Of a stretch of DNA of 64,000 nt, positions 38,301 through 53,710 are shown one piece after another. The DNA is from Apostichopus japonicus (taxonomy: Eukaryota > Echinodermata > Holothuroidea > Aspidochirotida > Stichopodidae): contig NC_092570.1 of the NCBI RefSeq assembly GCF_037975245.1, positions 17,895,918-17,959,917 on the forward strand, written 5' to 3'. The notes under the pieces were generated by a model. The model had not been told where the DNA came from. It made no database searches and saw only the letters and a list, made by a program, of their open reading frames with translations. The position numbers were made by a program, and so were the translations under genes. The first letter of the stretch is position 1. Every line of letters starts with the position of its first letter.

Positions 38301-41300
38301 GTTGCGAAGGATAGCTGTTGGCCCACGCAGAAGTGCAGTAAGATAAGCACAGTATGATAGTGGTATTATATATAGAATGGAAGCTTCTTTTAGGCATGTG
38401 AAAGACGGTGAAAAGACTGCTGCATACATAGTCATGTGTTGGTCAATGGAGCAGTTAATTGTAGTACGACACATACATAGTGACAGAAGCCCGTACATGA
38501 ATGCATAAACTTTTATACAAATAATGAATGGTTATGAGTGCAATAGTGCATATATTCATGAGTTGAAAGATGGAATGTTCCATTCAACGAGGCGCAGCCG
38601 AGTTGAATGGAACAAATTACATCTTTGAACGAATGAAATATTTGCACTATTGCACGAATGGAAACCATTCATTATTTGTTTTATACAACATATTATATTA
38701 AGATGGGTAAAATGCACTCACTGCAACAGATTGTTTTGAACAGACAGGTTTCTCTGCTCTCTTACCATTGAAAAAAGTGCTACCAAAAAAGTATAACCCA
38801 TGGTTCTATTTCATAGAGTGGAATAGAGCGGATTTTTCATGCAATCAACGAGCAATTGACCAATCAAATGACCAGAATACAATTAGGTGTTGTATAAATA
38901 GGTATAGCCTACTTTATGCTATAAATGTAGGCCTATAGGCTATGTTGGTATAATTGCTACGGTGGGTCAGTATATTATAAATGTATAGACAATATATATG
39001 TAGGCTATAGGCCATGTAGGTATTGGCAATTCAAGTATGAGCTATAAGGTATTGACTATGGAGATATAGGCTATATAGGTATAGGCTAGGCTATATAGGT
39101 ATAGGATTCGTGTTTAGGCTGATGTAGGTAGGCTATAGTCTAGTGGACTAGTGACTTTTGTGACATTAATGGTAGTGTTTGTACTGGATATCCGGGGATC
39201 CGCCATACTTCCCGATTCCTAATTTATTACCCGAATCCTACGCAAAGTGCCGATTGTTTTTTTGGTTGTTTTTTTTTGCAAACCGCGGTGGTTAGGCAAG
39301 AATTCCCCATAGACTTAGTGTGGTGTTAGGCTACCATGTGGTCGAAGATAACAGCAATAACGAAAGTATTCCATGGATATCTTATAACTGCGTCACAATT
39401 TCAGCTGAACAGATAGTTAGGCTAGATTACCCCATTGACTTAGTGTGGTGTAAGGCTACTATGTGGTCGAATATAACAGCAATAATGAAAGTTTTACATG
39501 GATATCTTATAACTGCGTCACAATTTCAGCGAATAAACAGATAGTTAGGCTAGATTTCCCCATTGACTTAGTTAGGTGTTAGGCTATCACGTGGAAGAAA
39601 TTGAAAGAATTCTCACAATTATTAGGCCTATTTATTCATTCGTTTATTTCATAAAGGAATGACTGACAAGGAATTTTAAGAGATGTTACTAATGGATTAA
39701 AGACGGGATAACAAAAAAATGATAATCGCAAGTGCAAGGGCGGCGGAACCGGGGGGGCACAGGGGGCACGTGCCCCCCCCCCCCCCCCACTTTTCCTCAG
39801 GTTAAAAATGTGCCCTTTTTCTACATAAAAATTGAGGTGTCTCAAGTTAGCAAGAGGCCAGGGAACCAGAATGAACACTCGGGAAGGGCCGTTTCCGGCC
39901 ATCTGAGGGGTTTGTAAAACCAAAAATTTTATTGTACGCTCCGCGCCAACCGATGGTGGCGCTCCACTCACATAGTCGTGCATACAACTTTGCAAATCCT
40001 GGCTACGCCCTGACTTTTAATGAATTTCTGTGGGTCAAACTCAAAGCTATTTCGAATGGAAAAAATGTGTTAAGATATTAACAAGAAATAAACTCTAATT
40101 CGGAAGATTCCTACATTAGCAACTAGCATGATTTCACCTCATTTTGTCTCAAAAGAAAACTTGTTCCTTGTTTCCCAATTTGCAAATTGGATATTGCAGT
40201 GCTAGTATGCATATTTTCCTTGAGAGGGGGGGGGGGGGCGGCGTTGATGGAGTGATGTGTATACGCAAATAAGATAATACAATAAGAGTTATAAAGGGTA
40301 CTAAATATAAGGCTGCATCAGTCCAATCGAATTTCTGCAAAGTGCCCTTTGATGTCGGTGCCCCCCCCCCCAGATTAAAAGTGCTTCCGCCGCCCTTGCG
40401 CAAGTGGCAATTATATACTAAACGTTCATTCCAAATGCGATCAAATTGCGCGAATCGCGGCTCTAATGCGAACCAAGGGCCTGCATAGAGATAGTAGTAG
40501 TAAAAACTGTTTAAGAAATTGGATATTTATATGGACGGATCCAATAGAGGTGGAGAGCACACAAAAGCAGCGGCGGCAGTGCGATGTTAGTAGGGATGTT
40601 AATTATATGAAGTTATTAACAAGTTAATGAAAGAAATCAAAAGCAAATAGAAATTATTGAGGAAGGTTTTATACTTTATCTTACACCTACGTATTTGAAC
40701 ATGAAAACAACATTGTCAGTGGAGAATATAATTCATTTATTATAGCATCCAATATGTAATTTCTTGAAAATCACGATACACGAGGATAAACAATTTCGGC
40801 TCTCGAGTATACCCGGTTCCCGATTTTTTAGATCGTGTAAACTTCACTTAGGTATTTATGGAAAGAACTGGCAGTGTATTTTGCAGTTTATCTCAGTTTA
40901 TATAAGTTTGCAGTTGCAGCCTTATCCCAGTCCTGACACGAGGCAATAACTTGTCCACTTTAGTATCTCATTGTCCTCCTCAAAGATAAAGGGAAATTAC
41001 TAATTATTGATCTCATTGGGCCATATCTAAGAAACAATGTAGGCCCGGCGTATCGCCGGGTAGATGCCGGGACCGCGGCCAACATATACCGTGCCTCTCC
41101 TAGTTAATTGTTTGCGACGCTTCCATAAATTGTCGGTGCTCCCCAGCTCAGAATTTCTGGCTTCTTGCCTACAACAGTGCTTACTTCTTTTTGTGCATGA
41201 ATTCCCCGTCTTAAGGCTTCAAGCGGGTGCATCATATAGACATTTGTTTAAAACTTGTAGGTGTAATATTTGTAGGAGAGGCCAGTATAAAAGCGTGAAC

Positions 41301-44300
41301 AAATAAAGCCGAAGAATATATGTCTACATATTACGCTTTGAATGAACTTTCACTTTCAAAACTTTTACTTTCCTGTAAGTTCCTTATAGATAAGGTTATT
41401 AAACTATTTTATTGGAGGGTTTATCTTTAATTACTGACATCTTTCGCGGAAGACCGCAATAAAACATTTCGACCAGCGAATATATTAGCGCGGTATTTAA
41501 AAGTGAATGTTTGCGGAAAGACATCGGCGGAAATTACGAACGTTGCGTTGCTAGGGTAAAAATAATTTGATCAAATATCGCATGAATGACTAAATGGATC
41601 ATTAGCATTCCAGCAAACAACCCATCGAAATTAAACTTGGAAATGAAAAGTTCTACCGCTTGTTTATACTGCCTTTTAATAGCAACTACACCAAGACCAT
41701 GCACGCATGCATCGGAGACCCCCCCCCCCCCAACCACGACGATCAATTGAGCAGTGTCTCTGATGGACATATTTACAGACTTGAAAAGATTGACTAGACT
41801 GATATAGGGGATTACTGAAACATGAAATGAAAATTTGATATGATTAATAAAACTGTAAGCGTTAAACTGTATCCTTTGTTAACTATACAAGTACCATGTC
41901 TATACCTTTATATAGGCTCATACTGCTACTTTTGCCGTGTAGCCCGGTATATGATCGTATATATTACTGTTACATTTTGTATGGCGCCTCTTCCCAAACC
42001 ATGTGTACAGTGTTTACTTGTAAATGTCAGCTATCGGAAATGCCATTGTATTGTCCATTATGTGCTCTGAGGCATTAAGTTCCGAGTAATTGCACTCCTG
42101 AAAATGACTGGAAATCAAAAACTATATCAGCATTACAGTTTTTTTCGCCGCAGAGCATTAACAACTTGATATGTAACCAATAAGCACATTCTGTTTCGAA
42201 CGTAATAAGAAGAAAAATGCGTTTGAATGCCTAAAACACATGGATATCAGAGTTACCTCTGAATATTCATGGATTCTTTTCAAATCAATTATTAAACAGG
42301 GGCGGATCCAGGAGTGCATGTTAGACCCTTCCCCCTTTCCACCCCCCCCCTCCCAAGAAAAAAAATAAGAGTAGTTTGCAACACAACCTTGCGTGTAGAT
42401 CTATTTATAGATCTAATTTATAGCCTAAAGATGCCCAGATTGCACCATTTCACCTCTATTTTTTGCTAGGGGAGGGGGGGGGGTGACCCCCTACACTGAT
42501 CACACCCCTTTTTCATAACATCAATTTGTTTCAAACAAAAGCTGTACCCAGACTTGCCTTTAATGGAGATTTAGAATTATCGTAAATATCTCAACTTCAC
42601 ATTTCAATTTAACTAAAAGAAAAATCATGCTGTAGTTATTCTTCGTGTTGTTCCTAGCTCAGAACGTTTGCGGAATTTGTATACGGTATAGGACAGCAAT
42701 CAAGTTATATTTGTCTTCTGTGCAAGTATATTTGTATTGGTTTTGGCTTTACAAGCCGCGGAGTTTCCGAGTCATCTTTCTAGGGAGATGTTCGGCGTAT
42801 GTATTGATCGCACGGACAGTCAATAACCGATTTACAAATTTGCGATGTCGCCACTCGCCGCTGGTAATATTACAGTAATGGCGATTATCGAAGCTTTTCA
42901 CGCAGTTTTGATTCCCGTGAGCTGATCGAGAGAGACTCTTCCTTTTTAAGGATTGTAAAGTGAATTTTATCTTTTGTCGTCTGCAGTCCTCGGAGAGAAG
43001 GAGCCGTTCCTTGTTTAATGTCATGTCTATTAAAGAGGTTGTTTTGCCGACAATCCCATCCTAAAGGCGCTATCGTAGAACTTTCCATCGTATATCACTA
43101 GTAGCAGAGGTATTAGGTTACTGGTCGTTTAAGCGATCAAGGAGTCGACATGTTTAGTACGATGAAAATTTGGCATGTTCATAAGGCATGAAGACGTTGG
43201 AATCATGTAGCAAATCAAATTCTCTCTTCATTTTTGTTGTTGTTGTATCCTACCCCCACCCCCGCAACGCCCTAATGCGTAAGCTCTATAATTATAGACT
43301 ACGGAATATAATAATGAGTCCAAGGTATCAGCTAACCTGCAGATAAAGATCGCAAAGCCACGCCCATTAATCCGTAAACTGAAACCATCAGTCGTTTTTT
43401 TATCACACGTTTATTAGTTGACTGTGTATAAACCATGTTTGTATTTTTCGCCAAGTCGTTGCTATTTATTCCAGGTTTTTTTTGTTTTTGTGTTTTTGTG
43501 TTTTTGTAGCTGGTTTTAAATTCAGCATACGATCAATTCTGCGAGATATTCCCTGAATTATCGACAACTTTGGACTTGAAAAATCAGCCCCAGAAATTCC
43601 CCAGTCTTGTGTGGTCTTATTAGGGAACTTGAAATTAACTCTGGTATCTTGTCTCTTGTTTGTCTCAGAAAGTCCAGATAAATAGCTACTGTAAGTCACT
43701 CGAGAGGTATCCAAATAATCAGACACAGTTCCAACTTTGTTTTATGCGTCACCCGCACGTAGGCCTATGTGAGCAAATTTGAGCAAATATTCGTTGTCTT
43801 CCGCCACTTTTCCTATTTTGAATTAGTGCCTACATGAGGGTTTATTAATCTTTCATAAAAATCCTCCGAGATGTCAATTGGAATTCATTACAGCGAACCG
43901 TTGTTCGTACTCAATGAAGGAGCCCCAACGGTTTCCCATAACACCTCCACCCCCAATGCCCCTTTCCCTGCCCACTCCCCTTACCTCAACATTGAAAAAA
44001 AAATTGTTTTTATCTGTTTAAGTCTATTATAGTATATGTGACAGTTTACAATGTTATGTCGAAATTAATTAATTGGCACAATGTTGCGGTTTCTTGTTTT
44101 ATGATTTGATTGCAAGAAAAAAAAAACAATTTGATGAATCCAATAATTGAATGGACAAAATTAGAGACACAGTTACCAACAAATAAAAAGTTAAAAGGCC
44201 ACAAACTTTGGAGGTTGGAGTGCAATACTAGGAAAAATGTCAATTCTTTCAATTAACTAAATTCAGTAGTGATTTTAATGAAACACAACACGGGTTACAT

Positions 44301-47300
44301 ACCAATGCAATTAAAACTGAATGTCTCTTCACTGGATTAGATGGTTTTCTCGTTTTCAACTTCTGTTTTTTTATTCTATATTTTTAACCTCTCTTATTAA
44401 TTTATGGACCTAACCTTTATAACATTTACGTTCATCAACGGATTTGAAATTATAATAATTGTTATTATTATTAGTAGTATCAGTATTATTATTATTTCTT
44501 ACTATTGATATTATTATTTCTATTATTACTTACATTTACCTCATTATATTTGAAAGAAGAACTTGACTAGTGAAACGAATGAACTCTAACTAGCTATGGG
44601 ACTTCCCCGTAATTTCCCCAAAATAACCAAAAACGTTGTTTTAAGCACGAAAAATAGGCCTACAAGGTATAGTGTCGCATGCCCTGAGACAAATTGGTGA
44701 ACAACTCTCTAAGTTATTGAAACCAAACATATTTATCCAATTGTGTCGTGTTCGTTTTCATGATTGAATTTTACTTTTTATATTCAGTATTTATTTTTCG
44801 TGTTTTTTTATATATTTGTTTTTATCTGATCTCATTTGTAGACATGTTAAATAATTGAAAAGTTCACATAGCGATGTTGCCGCTTTTCTTTATATTTGTG
44901 TAACTTCCCTCGGGTAACAAAATGTAATCATATAATACATATATAGTAAATGAACTAAATTTCAAATAACACATTTATCTTTATGGCTGCAGGGTACAAT
45001 CTTTACGCATTAATATTTAACAAACTAGAAAGTAATTACAATTAATTATTGTTGTTAATTATGTGTACATTAAGAGTAACCATGTAGACTGTGGAAAGAC
45101 TAAAATATTCAAATATTTGCTACTTTTCAGTGACAAAAAAAGACTTAGTTAAATTTTTGACGAAACTGTCTGACGAATCGCTTTTAATGTCTGTATTTCA
45201 TTAATTACAGTCAACGCCCTCTATTTCATCTTGTTTCTTGTCTTAAAAAAAATAGTTTACGCTGAATTTTTAATTTTGACCTAATCCAAGAAATATTAGC
45301 TGGTGACGTGGTCGTATAGGTACAATAAAGTATAACCCAAGGGCTCAACCACCATGTCTTTTACTGGGCGGGGACTTGGAGTGGTTGAGGGGGCGGAGGG
45401 GTGGAGGCGCACTTCGTTGTATGTACGATTATATAGGTCTCATGAAGGCAAGAACACAAGTCAACTTGTTGAATAATTTATTTTATATTTACTCAAGTGT
45501 GAATTGCCTTGAGATAGGAATGTACTTTACACCAGGGAAATGAGGCTCGACTCACATTTCAACAAATTGATGAATTGAAAATGAGTTTGACTTTTGAACG
45601 ACAAAACAACAGACAGCAGTCAGTTTATTTTCTTGGAAAATATAGCCGAACTTCTAATCAAACTTTTTCTTAACTTGTGATAATCATCTTTTTATGCATA
45701 CAACATGATATGCACGAAGGACTTTCTATGATATCTCTGGGGTCTCGTTTCTGGCTGACAGCGTCGACATGTAATTTTTCAAAATATATTTGTGGTAAAT
45801 TCATATACCCTAACGTTCTGCCTATCTTGTTACCGAATATTATCACAGACAAGCAATGTTTGATTTTGAAACAAACTGTTTTGTGCTATCCGTCTCACAT
45901 GTAACGGTAATGGTCCATGTCCGCGTTAAACAAACATAGCCTTATGATGATAAGCCCGAGTGACCTTGCTCGTCGCGTGCCTAGGTTCAATAATGCTTTT
46001 GTTGTTGTTGTTGTTTTATTGTTGTTTGTTTTTTGTCAGCACCAATTAGCCGCGAAAAAAACATAATTATGCTCAAAACGCGGGTAAATACAGAACAGAA
46101 TAAAAACATGTCGAGCGTTGGCATTTCATATATGTTTTCTATATTTTCTATGGCTATTGCTGTAATAATTCCTGTATCTAGCACCGTGCTTGTCTCAACG
46201 CCCGCCCCCCCCCCTCTCCCTGTAGAGAAATCATGGATTCCGACACTGTTATATTTTGTACAGACTATGTTCTCTTAGCACTACAGCTGCATGTGCATGT
46301 AATTGTTGTGCATTAATCTTCTCGGTATATTTTCAATCACCATTAGTGTAAGTTATCGATGGCTGAACGTTGTATTATTACATATCACCTACAATCACCA
46401 CGCATCATTACTTCACCTATATCAATCATTACTCTACCATCTCAGCGAAAGATAACTAAATTAAACTTAATTAAAGTCGGTATGCGTAGGGGGTCCCTAA
46501 AGGGGTATAGAGAGGTGGCACGTGTAAGAGAACTTTAGTAATGGAAATTATCTTCTTGTTTCTTCTTGTTTTGTTTTTGTTTTCTTGATATCACGGCAAA
46601 TAAATGTGGTCTAGTTCTTGCGACACAAATTAAATTAATAGGCGGTCGGCGTAGGGACCCTAATGGGACAATGGAGGGGGACGGGAGAGAACTTTGAATT
46701 GAAATCATATTTTTTTTCTATTTCGTCATACATTATAAAGCAAGTCTAATTCTGGCGACATACTTCAATCAGAGGAAGGAAGTAACGGACGAGAGAGGAT
46801 TAAGGGCTGGGGGGGGCGGGTGGGTTAGCAGGGTGTATGAAAGGTAATCGGTTTATGAGCCAACGTATATAGGTTCGCACAAGTTTTCTAGTTTATACGT
46901 TTTGAAATTATCTCTCGCGTCCAACCTTCGTCTATCATTAGTGCGGGTAGTACGTCACGCGACGTTTTTAATTTGAAGTAATATTAAAATACTGCTATAT
47001 AACGATGGACTCTATAACGGCTCATATAATCTGCTACCAAGATTATAGCCTGCTTAATAAACCCAAGAAAGCATATCCCACACAATATTCCATTACACAA
47101 AATGGCTCCTCAATTACACAATGACTCGTCAATACCACAGAGATACACATGAGCATATAGCCAGCGGTCATGCTAAGTTACAACAGTTTATTAAATTCAA
47201 AGCCTGTAAGATGTTGGTATCGTGATAACTCAGTATAGTAGTCTATATCTTCATATTACAAATGTCAATTCATACCACAAGATGGCTAAACTTCAAAGGC

Positions 47301-50300
47301 ATAATGAACTTATAAACATGAATGACCAGAAGAGAAGCTAATTAGCCTCTTTGAGAAAGATCTCGGTGATGTGATCGACATGTATGTCAGGTAATGTGGC
47401 ACTACAAGCTATAGGAAACCGATAACATTAATATTACCGCTCATTGTTTCTTTAAATCCTACTTGAATACTTAATTAGTCACTTAACCTTTATTAGAAGT
47501 TTGTCCTTTTCCTACAATTAGTTCGGTTTTCATCATCTTTAAGAAAACAAATTAAAAAAACAAGAGGAATTGCCGGCCGCCATCTTGAATTATGGCAAAA
47601 ACAGCTTCTTGAAACTGTATATTTGTCGCATACACCACTGTACTGGCGTTTACTGCACACTCAATATAGGGAAAGCAATTCCCTTATATAGTAACTTCGA
47701 CGGTAAATATATACGTCATTTGGTTATTTTAAATTCCAAAATGACAATTCTGCGGTGCATAATTGATATAGTTTAGCATTTATACCTTTTCATTTCATTT
47801 TCACTTTCTCATCACAAACTAGTGCTTTTAGACAACTTTAGTTAATAGACAGAAATTAATACAACGCTTGTATTTTGCAATGAAATATCTCCAATATATT
47901 GTTAAAACCACGTTGTTGTTTTTCTGTTGAAGTTAAAAAAAATCATTCATAGAGATAATATTTGCTAATTTTTTTGATAGTTATTGAACCTGAACGTTTG
48001 TGACAAGCCAGTAACTCGCCTAGTTGAGTGTATCCAATTAACTTTATGATTGTGCTATGTATAAGTTGCATGTCATATATATCTGAAACACACGCAAGAC
48101 GCGGGTACATTGACTGCCATTATCAGAAACCGGCGAAATAAAACCGCGTGAATCAAAATATCTATGGAAATACATGGGAGACATCAAAGATATAGCAATC
48201 TTTGAACACCTGAAATTTGTTTCCATGTTTTCATCCCATCAATAATCAAAGGTTCCAGTAAAGAGGTTCTGTAGGGTGGGAGGGGTTGCTAGGGTGGATA
48301 ATCATCAACATAGCACCATATGTAAACAAGGAAAGTATAAATTATGAAAGCGTGTTAAATGGAGCTGGTTGTAAAATATCAGACTGTTTAGTGATACCGT
48401 GTCAGTAACGCGTTTAAACTAGAGCTTGCGAGATGGACAAAGTAATTAGTTAAAAGCAAAAGGTTTCACAACCCGTCCCCACACCTTCCGTGAATAAAAA
48501 ACATCATTTCTTGAAGGGATTGATTCAGATCACCGTGCGACTGTAAACAATTGTCTAAAACGCTGGTTTGATTATTATTATTATTATAATTATAATTATA
48601 ATTATTATTATTTTATTTATTTATTTATTTTTTTTATTATTATTATTAGTATTATTAGTATTATTATTATTATTAGTAGTATTATTATTATTATCATAAT
48701 ACAGTACAAACATCTTAGCATGTTACTATGGAATTATTTCACCGTGTGAACTACTATGGTAAGATGGTGTTACGTTAATTATAATACGTCTTATTAATGA
48801 GTAATAACTCTCTATGCATTGATGACATAACAACATTGATCTTTCATTAAAATATCTGTTCTGTTTGTGGCACTTTAAAGCTACCATACAATCGTATGTG
48901 GTTAATTATTTCATGTTGTATGTACAATATCCTATATTTCTGTACATGCCCTTACGGCAATCTACTACCTTGTGTTGTAACATCTGTCGCAGGTTATACG
49001 AGGTGTGTGTATATTTTGGTTCCCTATATTTATGACTGTCAGTACACCAATAATTGGTTTTTATAAGAGTCTCGTGATGTAGGGTTTGCACAGCATGATC
49101 AAATGACTAAAACAAGTGACGTACTATATACAGCATTATCGAATACACTCTCCTACACATTTCGGGAAGGGCTGCCGTTCTCAGACCGTGGTAATTTTTA
49201 TTTTTATAACGCATGGAAGCAGAGCTTGTTGCTGGTGTGGCCATTTTGAAATCACTTATATATGGCAACCTTCTATAGTCTTTATCAATCCAATTTGACT
49301 TAATGATAAATACCCCTGTTGTATGTCGAATTGTCAATAAGCACAAACTTAATATATGCACATTTTAGGTACATATTCGTATGTACATGAATATGCATTA
49401 ACAGTTGTCTTTCCTGAAAATCTATCAGAAGTCGATGGTTAGCCACTGTCTGTAATTGTAACAGAAAAAAGATTGCTATCAGTTAAACAAAATTGTATTG
49501 CTGTACGATGCAGGAGATCATACCACAGATTTATTATTTCTTAGCCTCTTTTTGGTAAATTTGAACTACTTGGTACAAAATATCTCCCAAGTCCCCCCCC
49601 CCCCCGCCCCAACCGGTTGTGATAGGAGGGCACTTATTACGTCCGATATCCTACTTTCCCATAAACGGACCAATAAAAGTGAAAAAGAAAGTATTCTGCT
49701 GTCGGTATGTAACTATACATGACGTCACACCTGTTTGCTTCAAGTTGACTTCACTTAAGTGCAATCTGTAGAGAGTCAAGAATCTCGAAAATGCTAAGTA
49801 GGAATTGTTTGCAAATTTCACAGGGGTGCTAAGTCTATATTCCTCTTTCAAGTAGATTTTATATTTATACAAGTAGATTATATATTTATATATCTGACTA
49901 GAAGTGTAGACACGGCATGAAGTAGCCTCTCCAAAACTTGCTGAGATGATCCATTGTTCGCCATTGTCGCCAACAATATTTCTCAAGTTCAGCCTTTGTG
50001 CTGGTAGAACCAGTCCTACCCGTGCGCATGCGCAATTCTGTGGAGGTTAACCGTGATTGGGCATGGCCAAAAGTTAGAATGTTTTGAAGTTAGACGGTTA
50101 GAGATTATCCCTTATTTTGCTAACTTAAAGATAAACAAAATTAGATTTTACAGTAGCCTATACTGTCCATTCACTCAACAGCCTTCCATTATAAAGCCTC
50201 TCATATATACACGCCTGTATCACGTTAGGTTTTCAGACAACAGTGCTCAGTATTTTTATTTTTATTTGATGTACAATAAACCGATTTGCTGACGTTTCAA

Positions 50301-53300
50301 TCCTATAACAGGATCTTCAACGGAATGATGATATTTTAGAGCTCCCTGATCCGTTCAAGATCGCAGCGTCATTCCCTGCACTGCTCTCAGTTTGACGCTT
50401 TGTTCGACATAGTTCCGTATGTATTCCTGTTTGGCTCCACTCTATAGCTTAATATGGTCACACATGGGACCTACACTCAGCAATATTGAAAGCTTCTGTG
50501 GAGTACTGTTGTCGTACAATAAATAACATCTTTGTAGTGGTTATTCAATAATAAAATGCAAAATGCGTGAAAGGATCTTGTCATGAGAATCCTATATTAC
50601 ATACAATACACAAATATTCAGGAAACAGTTTGCTTTTATGACTTTTTTTACTTCAGCAGTAGAATACGAGATCCCCTTGGTTTCGAAGGCGGAGAGAACC
50701 TCTTTTATTTATCTGTAAGTATAACGTAGATATAACTGAATTGTTATGTTATACAACTTCATTTTTGTGAAGAGGGAGCTGCGCTTGTTGTAGGCTATCG
50801 AAACAATATTAACTGGTATAGAAAAACGGTAGAATTTTATGCCCTTTTTAAATTACGCTGAGACACGAAGCCGATGATTTGAATCAACACCGTGGCGTGA
50901 CACAGAATAAATTCTTATCTCTAGCTGGAATTGCTTGATCCAAGCCTGGAGGTACAATGCATATTTATGGTGACGTAGCATACTTTTTGGTCAGTCACAG
51001 TGAACAATACAGATGAACAATAGCCAGACCTCTACAACGTATATAAGTTGTAACACATTACCCCCTGGAGTGTCAGGTTTCCTTACATTTAGGCCTAAAG
51101 ATTATTATTTATTTTTTTGTGGAAATTGCCACTGTTACATCTAGCGTATTGTAACATATATTATTTAGCCACGAGGAAATGTAGATGCGTCACCTGACAT
51201 GTCACATGCGTACAAGCAGTTATAAGTCGACATTTGGGAGCAGTGAATTGACTAAACTTTCTGCAGCTTTCAAAACAGACCATAATGCTTTCTTTGTTTT
51301 CTGTCTGGCAATATGGAGAAGTGCAGATAGCAAATATAAAGAAATCTGAATGTTCTTGAAGCCGCCCAAAGAAGGTAGGAGTTCTCAATTTTTTTTACAG
51401 TAAGGCTTAGAGTATTTTTCTAGCAATTTTCACACTTATATCTAGCATATTGAATATTATATAATTTAGCTACTGGCAAAGCTATACATGGTCCTCAAAC
51501 TTGGCAGATGCTTATATATGCAGTGTACTCGACGATTGTTTACTAGGCTTTGAGTGACTTAGTTGTCTGCTCTCAAAACACAAAACAGAGACCGTCTAGA
51601 ATTTGTAAACAATATTAGTGTTCTTGGAGCCTGACTGTTAGCTACTTGTCAAAAAATGTAACAGTATAATGACTTATGTCGAGAACGTTGAAGATGTTTC
51701 GTGTATTTTCCGGCATATTGATTTATTCTCCAGCGAGTGGCTAAAGAAATATATACTTAACTTTTCAGCATGACGTGATGCATATTGTAGATAGTTTAGC
51801 AACATCAAAAGGATTCATAAACCGTCTTTGGAAATAAACTAAAACATTGTTCACACCTATAAACTTTTGACATATCACTTGTTATCTTAAAACATTGATA
51901 CGTCTTGTATGAATATTCTTAAGCTAAAAACTCTAACAAAGTGAGGTCCTGCTTAAACCAGTGCGACAAATTATCCATCAGAAATTAAAAAATTGGTTAT
52001 TCAAAGACTAATTTCCCACTGTTAATTCCATTTATTTATATACATATGTCTGTATGCTGTTATTTCTTATTCATATAGGCAGTGAACTGTCAGAAATTCA
52101 TTTAAATTTAAAGCCTCTAAGATTCCTTGCTACCTGACGGAAGCTAGTTCTGAAACTTTCAAAGCAATTATTTAAAAAACTACCAGCAGGAAAAAATTGG
52201 GGGCCCAACCAGAAGTATCTCTTTAACGTCGGTTAACTACTCCAAGACCTGTTTGAGAATCCTACAACCTCGATGCATGCAAATGTCAAGATCCCACATC
52301 GCTCTCAGTGCAGGGTAAAAACATAAATTTTGAGGGTTATACCCTGGGCGATGTGCCAAAATCTGCGATAAAAACATATCAAGGAATTTGTGAGAGATTT
52401 GAGTTAAGTCTTTGCAGATAACTCATATTTGAATGTGTTGAATTAATAAATGTGATTTCGTTGAAAGATCGAGAAAGGATATACAGCCTTGGAGAAGTCT
52501 CATACTATCAGCTATGGGTTGTCACATAAAAAATATATATATATGATTATATATATGACTAAATATATGACTATATATATATGACTATATATGATTATAT
52601 ATATGACTAAATATATGACTATATATTGTACGATCAGAGAAAGCCTACAACGTACAATCGTAACCCGACCTATATTAACCAGCTCACTTTTATAAATGTT
52701 TTTATATTTTATATTCGAAATATGTAAGGGATTATTTTCTGCGAAATGTGATTAATATCGCATCTAAGAGTCCTCGAGGGAAAACCAAAAGTTTCATAAT
52801 TAGTTCCTAACTTCATATATTCATGTATTTATATTTATTTCAAAGTACATCGGGGAATGGCAAAATATTAGGAATGCATTTTGTTTTTCAAATACAGAGG
52901 CAGATTGGTCTATTTGGTTTTTTTTTTCTTTCTTTGAACATGGAGATTACATTTAATTGATTGAGCATTTATGTCTTACCCGCCGTTAGGGTGGTTGGTA
53001 TGGCTATAGAGACCCGAGCCTTGTATACATGCAATTAACATACTTTAGCTGACTTAACGCGCTGATTAACTGAACATATTTCGGGCCATACCTTGGAGCA
53101 ACATGACAATAATTAGTTGAATACAAACATTGCGCATGTAAGAACGTACAGAGGTTAAGAGCCTACAGACTGAGCTACATCACATATCTTGGATGGGAAG
53201 GGAAGGGGGGAGGGGTTATATAATAATATATCCACATACATACATAACTCCTGAAATTGTTGATTAAATATTGGAGACTTGCATATGTTAATTGATTTTT

Positions 53301-53642
53301 TTTATTAGTAATAATTACTGAAATTAAACCAAATTGGCCTTTAATGTTTAAATCTATTTCACATCATCTGTATACATTGTCACTGCAGATCGCCCATTTT
53401 TTAATGTGGAAGCTAATGCCAACGAGTGTTTATATTATTTAAAACGATTATATATACACTATTGCCTTCAATTTTATAGTGTTCATTAATTAAACCCAAG
53501 TTTAACATCAAAACCATGATCGATCTAGTCAAAACGTTTCGGTTTGAATGAGATCCTTCGTAATCATTTATACAGACACTCGCCGCGTATCGTCTTTATA
53601 ATTTCCTATTTATACTTATCCATATACAGTTTTACTTGCATA

Positions 53643-53710
<68 letters not shown>

